A stretch of 64,000 nucleotides of DNA from Aspidapion aeneum (taxonomy: Eukaryota; Arthropoda; Insecta; Coleoptera; Brentidae), in assembly GCA_963576565.1 (NCBI GenBank), contig OY755044.1, positions 57,340,108-57,404,107 of the forward strand. The letters run 5' to 3'. Shown in pieces: positions 45,283 through 56,074 of this stretch (positions are counted from its first letter, which is position 1; the number at the start of each line of letters is the position of its first letter). Position numbers and translations under genes: made by a program. The notes below the pieces were generated by a model. That model ran no database searches. It was not told the origin of the DNA and saw only the letters and a list, made by a program, of their open reading frames with translations.

Positions 45283-45764
45283 TGTTCGTGCAACTTTAAT
45301 TTTAAGTTCAAATTTTGCGCCAAATTCCCGTATTCGGAAAACCCACACAATTTCAATTTGATTGGCACAAGCAAAACGCCAGCGCCATCTACGAAAAATG
45401 AATCTGCGCAAAAAGGCGTAACCAAAAAAGATTCGTCTGTCGTATTCTATCGAGATCACCACGCAGCATGGTGATAAATTCTATTAACCAAAAAATCCAA
45501 TAACATTCTTAGAAAATCAAACTAAACCATTACACAAACAAGTGATTCTAGTGTAGATCGACTGCAACGACTGGGCCAGCGAGAGGAGCTCCTCTGGACG
45601 ACGGAAACAACTGAAAAGGTGAGTGCCAATCCTCTATATTGTCTTTGTGTGGCTCGGAAAAATTAATATTTTTACATCGTCCTTTTAAGGATTTTTGCAC
45701 CCAGATTTTATAAAACGACCAGCGCGCTTACAGTCCCGCCGCTCTACCCCTCAAATCATCAACA
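45283..45764 (+). repeat. 3' LTR of the BEL/Pao element
   Basis: This is a near-perfect copy of 38596-39085, followed by the target duplication CCCGT. Confidence 0.95.
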
Positions 45765-45769
45765 CCCGT

Positions 45770-48700
45770 AAAGAATTATCTTGTGTGCACTTTCAAAAGA
45801 ACAAATATGAAAACAATTTCAAGGTTCACCTATAAGAACGTTGTAAAACTAAATCTGCCTACTCAAGTGTCTTTACACACAACATCTAATCAAAAAAAAA
45901 TTTGCTTAATGCATTCCCAGATCCTTATTCCTGGTGTTCACAAGATATAAAATTAAGTTGGGCCCTTTCCACAACTATAAGTTAAAGCAAAATTACCAAA
46001 TGTCCAAGGGTTAATGAGACCCTATCCCTACAAATGACATTTTGAGATGAAACAGCTGGGAATAATCCTGCGTAAAAACCAGACAACAAAAATCAAGAAG
46101 CCAAAACTATTACATTAATTTTAAAAGAGCATAATAACCTCCCGGCCCCAAATAAACTTTTGTTATGTCAACAAAACTCGGCCTAAACCCAAAAAACTTT
46201 TTATTAGACCTTTCCCCTATTTCCTAAGTATAATGTCAATAAACCCAAAAACTTGTGATTTCCATTCCAATCCCATCTGGACCCTATATTTTTTTTTAAC
46301 GGTTAAACGCCCACAGGCGAAACAATATCTTATTTCAAAGAAAGGGTGAAGATATATTGAAGCACCCTGTGAAAATAGGACACTATTATGGAAAATTGTT
46401 CAGATCAGTGTTCTTACTAATTTTTAACCTAAATATATCTAGTTCCCTATTGTGCATGTTACTATTTTAATTCCTATCAAAAAATCAATTATCTTAAATT
46501 TATTGTTTAACCTGAACACCTCCCCATTTATTCCACAACAGTGTATTGTAATTTAAGAATTTGCTTCATTATTTGAGGTCACCAGTATGAAATTATTTTA
46601 AAATTTAAAAAAATGAAATAAAAAAAATATTTCCCAATTGTCCACAACTTCCAAGTCTTCATCCCTAAATAGGTACTTTCTTAGTCTAACACCATCCATC
46701 GTTATCCAACATAACGCTTTAATTTCAGAAGCAACAAAACGAGGATGATGTCAAAAAGCTAAGCAAGTAAGTTGTAAGTTGAGTTACAATGGTGTCAGAT
46801 GACAGGCCCCTTTAAGTACACGCCACTGTCCTGAAATGCAAACTATCAAAAAACTGAAGACTAGCATATCTGCCGTTAAACAACATTTGGCATGAAATAA
46901 AAATAATTCCATATCATACTAGTATCCTCAAAAACAAAACGTTTTTCATTCTAAGACCCAAACACTTAACCAATAAATCTTGTTATTTAAAACTATGATT
47001 TGGAAGTAAAAGATTTATTTATTCCTACCTGATCAATTAAGCCAAAAAAAAGGTTCACCTTTTCTAACTCAAGAAGTTCCCGTTTGGTCCCCTAAAAAAA
47101 TATAACCTGTCTGGTCACCCTTTAAAACTACGACCACTATACAAACCGTTTAGACCAAACAAGAATTCGAGAAGTTATGTTTACAGAAAAAAAAATAATC
47201 TTTTTAAGAAAAATTAAATTATTTGAAAAAGTAGTAAAATTTTGAAATATTTTTACCAATTACCCCCGCCTAGCATTTATATTTAGTTGAAAGTCTCTCT
47301 TAAATTCACTGACCAATTTCACGGCCTCAAAATGACATTACTTAAAAAAATTACTGAACTTTACAAATGAACTAAAAAAAAGTCAAAAAAACTTATATCT
47401 ATATCTGTTTCAGTCAAACATTCCATTTGTGGTGTTATATCTAGTTGGGCTTCAAATTCATTTACTCTGTATTCAATCCGGAGCAGGCAAAACTTCTCAA
47501 GACTCAAACATAAATGTTTGCCCTCCATTGGCCATGACCAAGCTATGACCTGAAAACAGAAAAAAAATACAGAAAAATTAATTGTGAACCAGAAAAACTT
47601 TAATTAATAGAAATACCCGTAGGTCATTTAAAAAAAAATGCACTCCAAAGCCCAACGCTGTATTTTCTACCAAAAAAATTTGACCAGTCACGAAACCACA
47701 ACTAGACTCGATAACCAAAGACCTAAATAACTCTCCTACAAAAAAAAATACTCCAAAACAAATGTAAACTGGACCGCTGGCGTTGATCTTCAGCCAATGT
47801 GCTGCTCTAGGAATTTTAGCCTTGTGTTTCCTAAAGTTCCGAGCCCACACTATGCAGTAGTAGTAGTACCCTCCTCTAACCCGATGTAACTGAGTGACGT
47901 AAGATCTTAATTGTCATCAACAGTTACCACAAAAAAACAAGAAAAGAAAATGACAAAGCAAAATAAACTCATTTTCCTTTTCTTTCATTACTAATTAATA
48001 CTTTCAACTAAACAAATCAGTTTACACTTGATAACGGTTAGAGATACTTACTAACCGAAACGTCGTGTTTTAAAATAAATAAAGACAATGGAAGTCCAAA
48101 ATTTTATTTCTAAATCTACTAGCTGTTAAGCTATATTTACTTTAAAACAACTCAGCCAAGAAAAATTTGTGTGAAACCCTGTAAAAATATTCCAATTTCC
48201 AAGTGGTGATATCCCACAAAAAATTAAAATCACTAAAAGAAAATAACTTGTTGACGTAAATAAATTGACTGCACTAAAAAATAATCGGTGAAACAAATCT
48301 TATTACAAGCAGGAAATAACATATTAGTAGTAGGCAACCTGCAAAAAAAATTGTTATAAAAAAAACCCACACTACTTCTGTCATATATTTAAAACTAAAA
48401 AGACCATGTCTGGAGGTTCATCCACCTATAAATCAACAAAAAAATTGAAGTAAACTTAGATTACTGTGTTTATTTTTCTTTAAAAAAATTAACACATGTT
48501 TTTCCTACAAAAAACTTTAAAAATAATTAAGAACATGATTTAGACTCTGTTGAATAAAAACTCCCATGCTCCTTATCTACTTATTCTTCCTTAATAAATA
48601 AAAATAAATCTTTTTATTATCCAAGAAAAAAAACTTGTGAAGATAAGCTAATAAAAAACTATGAGAATCAATAGAGCAACAACGAATTTCAAATCAACGC

Positions 48701-48963
48701 TTAAATATTACCAAAAAAAAATGTTTAAATAATATTATCCAAACCAACGATGATGGAAAATCCTGTTTTTTCTTAAAAAATGATTGAGTGTCAAAAACGC
48801 CGACAGCCACTGAAAGCCTTTAACCTGGCTTTGGCTGTAACACAGAAAAAAAAATTAAAAAAAAAATCCAAAAAAATTCAAAAATCTTTTTTCTTTTTTC
48901 CAAATTCAAAAAAACCAAAAAAATTACATCAGACGTTAAAAAAACTAGCCAAAAACTCACGTA
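45770..48963 (-). other. Gypsy leader, part next to the primer-binding site
   Basis: A/T-rich sequence has no frame that I trust; a minus-strand frame of 90 codons at 47578-47850 has no recognisable domain. A stem with GAAAC, reminiscent of hammerhead ribozymes, lies at 48027-48067 and is listed separately. Parts may be old insertions within the leader. Confidence 0.55.
48027..48067 (+). ncRNA. Degenerate hammerhead-like stem (possible Penelope relic)
   Basis: CTTGATAA is followed by a perfect 7-bp hairpin, CGGTTAG and CTAACCG, closing a 9-nt loop, and then AAACGTCGTG. In hammerhead ribozymes CUGAUGA and GAAA flank stem II, and many animal Penelope-like or retrozyme repeats contain this arrangement followed by CGTCG. 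The first core strand here is not canonical (TTGATAA for CTGATGA), so self-cleavage is doubtful. The 3' flank with AAATAAATAAAG also suits a retroelement end. Confidence 0.3.
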
Positions 48964-48971
48964 GGGCGCCA
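48964..48971 (-). promoter_or_regulatory. Primer-binding site of the gypsy element
   Basis: On the minus strand TGGCGCCCTACGTG begins 2 bp after the 5' LTR end CCACA. It resembles the lysine-tRNA site used by gypsy-type elements. Confidence 0.85.
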
Positions 48972-48973
48972 AT

Positions 48974-51900
48974 TGTGGCCAATTAAAATGCGTTGGGTAC
49001 CATTTTGTGACACTGTGAATAGAACAATAACACTGTGCCAATTTGTGATACAAAAAGAATTACTGAATAATTAAACAAACATCTAGAAGCAGAACTGTAT
49101 TTTCCAGCTAGGTAAAAAGAAATAAGAACATTTTAAGTGCGCCACAGTGTTTTAATACCAATGTTTTACAAAGAAGATCTTAAATAAAATACAGTTCAAC
49201 TCAAACGTTGTAGCCAAACAATGAAACTCTACCTACTTCCGAGGCTTCCAGAGTATTTGTGTAATTAAAAAACCAAAAAAAATTGACTAATAAACAAAAT
49301 AAAATTCTAAAAGATTCCTAAATGAATCAAAATGACACAAATAGAAAGTTCCTTATAGGTAGATCCACATTTCCAACAGGTCACAGTGTACCTACATTTG
49401 AGTCAGTAGCGTAAGACTCAATTATATGAATGATTGTTAAAAAAAAAATATGCTTCCAAAATTATTCCGTCATAGGGGAGATCTGGACCAAATATCTGCT
49501 GTCATCATTCTACGTTGGGTAGAATGAGACAGTAGAAAGCAACGTAAGGAAACCGCTAAAAAAAATATAATCTCATCTCTCTTTTGTCTCTGCAAAGTTG
49601 GTCATTGGGTTGTACAAATAACACAAAAATTAGTTCATCTTGTTTATTTTAGGTGTAAACCTACTGTAAAAAAAACTGGAAACATGAAATATGTTTAAAA
49701 AAAAAAAGATGAAACAAGTTCGGGTCAAAATAGCAAGGCACTTCAATTGTATGATAAAAATTATAAATAAATAGTTATTCCGGAAAGGTGTGGTTATGAC
49801 GTCATACCCTATCTTACGGTTACAAGAAGTGGCAAAAATTATGCTTATATATAAAAAAAATTAAGAAAATTATATCTAAAGGCTTGCTCCTACCTTGGTC
49901 CTTTAATTATTGATTAATTGTTGGTGTTTTATTAAACCTGGAAGTGGTGTTCTCCCACATTCCTCACTGCTACTGCTGCTCCGGGTTTGTTCTGTCCGCG
50001 CCTCCCCTAGTGCCCGCTTAGCACATCACGCTAGGGCAGCACATGGTTGTGGAAAATGTTGCTGATTCTTGCCCGAGCAAAAAACCCTGTGGAAAATGAA
50101 ATGTTTCAGTTTCCTGGAATTCGTCTATTTTTCACGAAGTTCCCCTACACCGAGTAACTTAAATCACGAGCCCCATGTCGACTCAATAAAATAAAGCAGA
50201 TTTAAACAGATGAACTAAAATAATCCTAACGTACCTTTCCCAGGGTTACAATACTACACCCGGCTTCACACCAGCGTCCAGCACAACTGTCCTAGTGATG
50301 GATTGGACAGGGCTGTAGACAAAGGAGAGAAACAATATATAGTTTTTATCCAAAACGTGGTTTTAAAAAAAATATTAAAAAAACTCCAAAAATTCCCCAC
50401 GTCTTTTGTCGAAAAAGTACATTTCACACGAAAAATAATTACAATTTGGGAGGCAAATATTATCTTGAAGAGTCCTCAAATAATAAAAAAATAAAAAAAT
50501 AAAATCGAACTTACCACTGCTGGCGTAGGTCGCCTTTTAGTCCCTCTCAAAGAGGATACGAGCCGTCCACGAGAATGCCTCACGGCGGACTCACTTCTAC
50601 AGTTTCTGGGATATCTCCTGCAATCGCTGCAGTGCCAATAACCAAAAAAACAATGGCGATCCCAGAAACTGTTGTCGACCCACCGCCGACTCTTTAGGAA
50701 AAGACAAAAGACACTTTGTCGAGAACACAAAAAAATTAAGTTGCCGGAAATCGTTCGTAGATCTGGTGGGGACAGTACACAGTACCAACCTAATTTTCCC
50801 GGTTAAATTCAAATAAGGATGCAAACCTATTTATAAAAAAAAACGCTCTCGCCGAAAAATCACTAACTCCGGTTTACGAGACTGGAGAAAAAACCGCGGT
50901 TTTCAAACTAACCAATGATGAAATACACTAACACTTTCGTACCGGTATATAGGGGGCAGCATCGACCAAGGGGATATCGAAAATACGTAAAACGCACATT
51001 GAAGTGTTGTCGGATCTACCACGGTTGAAATTTTTATAACAAAGACATCGAGACACCCTCCATACATAGACCGAACATTTGCCTACCGGACCCCCGCCGA
51101 CATAGCAAGTAGGAGGAAAATAACCAGCAGGACTATAAGAAGCTCAGCATTGAGACCATCAACTGTAAAATCAATTACTGGAGATCAGAGCATGCATCAA
51201 GCCCAGGAATATTCGAACACTCAACCAATTCCCATATGAATAAAGCTATACTAAGTGTAGAATTTAGTTGTATTTTAGTTACAGTTTTAGCCAAAAGTTT
51301 CCTTTGCTCTTTAAATATGTTTTCTCTAAGATTCATATGGTTTGACGCCATTTTTGTAAAACATTTCTACATTAATAAAGTTGTTTTTGAACTTGAACCT
51401 AAAATACACATTGAACTACTGCTTAAACCCGGCCTAAGAATGTTCAGATGTTAAGTTTGCTCACCACTAGCTAGCCCTACACAACCTTCCAATCCGACTG
51501 AGTTAGCTATTAACTTTATTTAACTATGATTATATATAAATTTATATAATATAAAAATACGATTTTGTTTATTCTTTTAGTCTTGGTTTTTATCCCTCGT
51601 TTATCTCCCATTTACAAAAGTGCATAACTCGTATTTATTTTATATTCTCCTTATCAAATTAATAAAGATATCAAAGGGGCGGAGCCTCGGTTGTTCCTGG
51701 TCGAACCGTGGACCCAAATATATTTTCGTGCTATCAAAACTAGCTAATCCGTGAAGGATATGAGGTTCGGAAGAGAAATGATTGTCCCAATATCCTCGAA
51801 AATAAACATAAGCGAATGAAATGTTCACCTAAATGTTTTCTTCCTGTTACTGAAACCATTTGTGATGCGGCAACGGCGCCATGCCCCAGCAGAACAGCTG

Positions 51901-52222
51901 TTTATCTTCGTGAACGTCAAAGAAAACTACGAAGTTTTACAGATAAACAAAGCAATCAAAAGTTTTTATGTGATTTTTCCCGAAACCTGTGATCTCAAGT
52001 TCCAATTACGATGTCCAGATAATGCGATGTGCGCAGTGTCCACAGTAATTCGATGGAATGCCTCCTTTATCAGGTAACTTTCTGGACACTATATAACCTC
52101 CAAACCTAGCTCTATAAAATACCCTTAATTTGTGCACAGAAAGACGAATCGAAGAGCCTTGATTATTTACCTAAATAAACAAATATGTAACGTTGCCTTA
52201 AACGTAAAAATGACACGTTACA
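48974..52222 (-). repeat. 5' LTR of the gypsy element, 3.25 kb
   Basis: It is the partner of 22228-26092 and lacks the captured integrase block. Its lower end TGTGGCCAATTAAAA and upper end TGACACGTTACA correspond to those of the other copy. It is followed by ATAC and the resumed LINE frame. At over 3 kb these are unusually long for gypsy LTRs. Confidence 0.92.
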
Positions 52223-52226
52223 ATAC

Positions 52227-53172
52227 ATAAAAGCGATAAAAGAACTATACAAAGAGTCAAAATCTAAAATTAAAACTGGAAATCGACTTTCAAAAGAATT
52301 CCTGGTAACAAAAGGCTTAAGACAGGGATGTTGTATCTCTCCAACTCTTTTTAAAATATATATCGCAGTAGCTCTAAAAAACTGGAAACGTAGAGTGCAC
52401 GGCATGGGAATGCAACTTAGCGACCGATTTGCCATATACACACTACAGTTTGCTGACGACCGGGTGATTTTTGCTAGTGATATAGAGGACATGGAGTATA
52501 TGATGAGAAAGTTAACAAAAGAATACCAAAAGTGAGGATTAACAGTGAACGTGGACAAGACACAGTACTTATGTATTGGAAATGAATCCAGTGAGTTAGT
52601 ACTAGAAAATGGACAAACAATATCTCCAAGCAATGAGTATGTATACTTGGGTGTCACATTTGATAAGACATGAACAGACTGTAAAGAATTGAAAAAAAGA
52701 ATAGTAAAAGCAAAAAAAGTTATTGGATGTCTTAACAGTATTTTATGGAGCAGAGAGATAAAAAAGAATGTAAAATTTAACATATATGAAACAATGGTCA
52801 AAAGCACGCTGTCGTATGGAATAGAGACTTGTCGCGTAACAGAAAAATACAAAACAAAAAGTGTCGAAATGGATGCAATAAGAAGATCAATGAGAATATC
52901 TAGAATAGATCACATAAGAAATGAGATCATAAAAGAAAGAATGGGAATCGAGGGAAGCATAACGGATGACATCACTAAAAGGCAACTGATATGGTATGGC
53001 CATATAGGGCGCAGAAAAAGAGGGCGTCCCAAACTAGAATGGCAACAGTCAATCCAAAGTTCAATGAGTCAAAAAATCTGACAGAGGATGATTGTCAGGA
53101 TCGAAGGAGGTGGAGAATAGGCGTCGGACAACGTAGAAAAACGTTCTAAACCGACATAGTAGTAGTAGTAGT
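52227..53172 (+). pseudogene. RTE-type LINE, 3' half (RT palm to tail)
   Basis: The frame left at 22227 resumes here: AIKELYKESKSK, TKGLRQGCCISPTLFKIYI and LQFADDRVIFAS (palm FADD). TGA stops lie near 52534 and 52671. From 52689 to 53081 the C-terminal part is open: KKVIGCLNSILWSREIKKN, LSYGIETCRVTEKYKT, MDAIRRSMRISRIDHIRNE and IWYGHIGRRKRGRPKLEW. The element ends with a (TAG)n tail at about 53157-53172. It joins 20660-22227 once the gypsy insertion and one ATAC are removed. Confidence 0.9.
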
Positions 53173-53633
53173 AGAAACTCATAATTATTTGTCAACCATC
53201 TACAAACATATAAGAAACACTCAATTTAATTTTAATTTTATTTATTTTTGAACAATTTTTTCAATCTGCACTATATCGAACACAAAGACGTACTATATAA
53301 AAAATTTACTATGCATACATTACCTTAATTAGTAGACCTCACCACTACACCACAAACTGTTTAAAAAGATTTATTAATGTAAAACGGCAAAACATCTATT
53401 CAAAAACAAAAAGGGTATAAATATTTTTATCGGACTTTGCTTATCTTTTTCTTGGATTCATTTTTTTTTTTTAAGTTTTATATGCAGTGTACAGGTGCAG
53501 TTTTATCTTTTTTATCTCTTAAAAAATAATTAATTAAAGTTCCTCCTAGATTAACATATGGCATCAAAGTGTGTTGTCGCACTATTAATATACTACTTGG
53601 GATTTAAATTTTGAAAAATTTACTAATTTTTAG
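53173..53633 (+). other. End of the giant CUB intron
   Basis: AT-rich DNA without further features; it ends with the acceptor ACTAATTTTTAG at 53633. Confidence 0.5.
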
Positions 53634-53999
53634 ATGGCAATGTTCTCAGCAATCAAAAGCAGATGGTATTGCTCGACTAAGCATCTCAGAATATCCATGG
53701 AAAGATATTGAAATAAAACGGGACTGCTTCTGCAGTAATGTGTCTTCACAACCGTTTACAATCACAACTAAGACCGCTTCGAAAATCGTAGTCAAATTCA
53801 CAATAACCAATATGAAGAGTAACCAAGACTACCACGACTACTTTTTTGATGCGAATTTTGAGTTTGTGCCTTCTGAAAACTGTTTAAATCCCTGGAAAAA
53901 CAGAAGGCTCAAAGGATCAAGTGGAGAAATCACGATTAGAAACAATGAGCAGAGTTTGAGACAGACAGAGGAGTTTTTAAGTCATAACCATACGAAGAG
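53634..53999 (+). CDS. CUB-domain gene, exon C (second half of CUB domain)
   Basis: The acceptor is CTAATTTTTAG and the donor GAAGAG|GTAATA. The exon encodes WQCSQQSKADGIARLSISEY, then DIEIKRDCFCSN, PFTITTKTASKIVVKFTIT and YFFDANFEFVPSENCLNPW. These complete the CUB fold begun in exon B: the inner-strand S-x-x-I-V-V-K-F, the YxDYFFxAxFEF last strand and the paired Cys residues. A polar tail (RRLKGSSGEITIRNNEQSL) links to exon D. The phase is 2 on both sides. The frame has no lesion and its composition differs from the repeats around it, so it is a live host exon. Confidence 0.85.
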
Positions 54000-55864
54000 G
54001 TAATAAATAAATAATAAATAAAAAGGCCTTTATTTTGAACTGGGCGAAGGTCAGCTAAAGCTAAGTACTTTTATATGCTTAACCAGGCATGTAAAAGTAC
54101 AAATATTCAAGAAGAAATAAATCCGAGTTTTACAAAACCATTTAAACTTAAAAATAAAAAAATATCTGCTGAAAAAATTATGTTTGATGAAACACAGAAC
54201 AAAAGCAAATTAAAATGCTATAACAAATCGATTTAGGTATTATCTATTACCCTTATATGCACCGTAGGCACTTAAACGCGATTATGGGTTTAATCGCGAT
54301 TAAGTCCTTGTTTGTCACATACAAAACAACGAAGAGGGAGAATGGATTAGCTAAGCGTTGTTACGGTGCATCTGAGGGTTAATAATTTTCGCTTGAAATG
54401 ACGTTTGAATTTATCACAGAATACATTATTTAAGTAACTTACATCACAGTATCTATTAAGAATTTTAACGGAGCTATACGAGAATGAACCCTGAGTATTT
54501 CGAGAATGAACTGAATTTTTACAAACTTTTTTTCTCAAACAGATATGACGGATTTTTAGTTTTGAGCAACTTATGCAAGAGGCAGGCAAAATGTTGTCCT
54601 AGATTGGAGTAAAACTAACTGTTGAGGTACCAAAAATAAAAGATTATTTTCCCTTACTCTTTCTCAGCAATTAAATAAAACTTTTTATATAAAAAATTAT
54701 TTTTAGGCACGAAATATATTTCAAATCTCTTTTTTAATTAAAAAAATAAATTGTAAATCCAGCTTTTTTATTTTCAAATCCAAAATAATTTGTCCTTAAC
54801 AAAAATGTACCCTATATAATTAAATGATAATACTACTCACAATAAATATGAAAGTTATCATGCATCTTTGAAAAATGACACTAATTTGGAAATTTACTAA
54901 CCTAAAATTATATAAACAAAAAAACAGGTCCTTTATAAAGAGGTTACAAAAAAATAATCCATTAAAATACTAGCCCCCCCCCCCTGTTCATTGAGTTTTA
55001 AAGGTCAGAAGCACCGACGCGACGTCGCGAAGATTAATCATTTGGGAGTAAAGCAGAAGGTCACTTTTACCAAAGTAAGTATAACAAAAAGAGCATGGTA
55101 TTTTTGGAAAACTGTGTGCAAAAAATTTTGATGAACAAAAAAAATTAAGTATTCTTCATTTTGAACAATTTTTCCAATCCACCCTAAATTTCTAAACCAA
55201 TGCAAACCTTACCTCAACATAAATTTCCCAACTGTCCTGCAACATTGCGTGGAGCACTAGTGGAGAAGAAGTAAGTTTCCTTTTCGGTAACTTTACAAAG
55301 CCCCACTATGCAAAATTTTAATAAATTAACAGTATTTTTACGTTCCTAGCCTGCGCAGCAATGGCTAAAGAAGGTATTATTTTCGAAGAATTTTTTTTTT
55401 GAGATAACGCCGAAAATGTGTTAATTATTATTTTGACCGATCTTAGCAATATCGTCGTGATGTCTGTCTGTGTGTGTGTGCCTATCCGTAACACGATAGC
55501 TCCTAAACCGGTATACGGATTTTCATAAAACTTTCAGGTAAAATAGTGTTCGACAATGTAACGAGCTGATTAGATTTTGGTTAAAATCGATTAATGCTAA
55601 TGACAGTTATTGGACAGTTAAAAAGTTTAAAAAATGCTAACTTTTTAACGGAGCATCGCATCAATATGCGGTTTTCGGAATATAGTAGACTTTTGCTCCA
55701 TAATTTGTGTTAAAACCAAAAACTTCGTAGGAGCTTCCGTTTCTGAGATATTTATTAAAAACTGTTTTCAAGGATGATATATCATGGAATTCACTTAAAA
55801 TGTGCTAATAGGTTAGCTAAGAAGGTATCAGATCCGTCATCGATCCATTTATTTTAAATTATAG
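54000..55864 (+). other. Intron between CUB exons C and D
   Basis: The borders are GTAATA and AAATTATAG, phase 2, 1,865 bp. It includes a minus-strand frame of 80 codons (54347-54589) with SFSYSSVKILNR and FKRHFKRKLL, vaguely like a LINE ORF2 C-terminus, and a TGTCTGTGTGTGTGTGCC block near 55460 that marks a dispersed repeat. A C10 run lies near 54975. Confidence 0.6.
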
Positions 55865-56074
55865 ATACTGCCTGCAGCAGCCATGGCTTATCGAGCCCGA
55901 AGAGGACCGCAACTTCATATATTTAAAAATCAAGGGAACCGACAGAAGAGACACCAGGCTATGTCCTAGTAAAAACAGGATACTTATCTACGAAGCTGGA
56001 CATACTGAGGACGTGTTTATTGTTTGTCCGTTTCAGAAAAATATGGAGGATATTGTTGAGATGTTTTCCGAAGG
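55865..56074 (+). CDS. CUB-domain gene, exon D
   Basis: The acceptor is TTTTAAATTATAG and the donor GAAGG|GTACGT. The exon encodes YCLQQPWLIEPEEDRNFIYL, KIKGTDRRDTRLCPSKNRIL and VFIVCPFQKNMEDIVEMFSE. The strand pattern (FIYLKI, RILIYEA, VFIVCP, VEMFSEG) with two Cys residues fits the start of another CUB-like beta-sandwich, which would continue in an exon beyond this one. Entry (one base) matches exon C and the exit phase is 2. No downstream exon could be found up to 64000. Confidence 0.75.

Larger units (their letters stand above)
38596..45764 (+). mobile_element. BEL/Pao LTR retrotransposon, 7.2 kb
   Basis: The element is flanked by the 5-bp duplication CCCGT (38591-38595 and 45765-45769). 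LTRs of 490 and 482 bp (TGTTCG..CA) are identical as far as I can read except for the last ~20 bp. Between them lie a primer-binding site candidate TGGTCCCACGACC (39091), a leader, gag with protease, RT/RNase H, integrase and a polypurine tract GTGGGCGGAAAA (to 45282). It sits in the gypsy leader, in the opposite orientation to it. Pol has two frameshifts and two stops. Confidence 0.95.
22228..52222 (-). mobile_element. 30-kb Ty3/gypsy LTR retrotransposon carrying nested insertions
   Basis: The element lies in antisense between two ATAC target duplications (22224-22227 and 52223-52226). In its own orientation it reads: 5' LTR (52222-48974), primer-binding site, long leader, gag (36730-34982), pol (34964-26134), polypurine tract, 3' LTR (26092-22228). 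LTRs begin TGTAACGTGTCA and end CCACA. It is interrupted by a BEL element in the leader and a CR1 LINE in the integrase gene; without these it is about 16.9 kb, large because of its LTRs. No envelope frame lies between integrase and the 3' LTR. The pol gene has several deletions and frameshifts, so it cannot move by itself. Confidence 0.92.
19010..53633 (+). other. Giant 34.6-kb intron of the CUB gene
   Basis: The borders are GTAAGG at 19010 and TTTTTAG ending at 53633, phase 2. Nearly all of it is transposon DNA: an RTE LINE fragment in antisense, an RTE LINE in sense, and the nested gypsy/CR1/BEL/MITE stack. Without the 30-kb gypsy insertion the intron would be about 4.6 kb. The joined codon and the continuation of the CUB fold across it support the intron call. 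Confidence 0.75.

Noticed and set aside
47578..47850. 90-codon minus-strand frame in the gypsy leader, considered as an extra gene
   Set aside because: No motif, no start context, low complexity, and the surrounding leader is full of homopolymer runs.
54347..54589. 80-codon minus-strand frame in a CUB intron as a gene
   Set aside because: Only weak similarity to LINE C-termini and no supporting context; mentioned only inside the intron entry.
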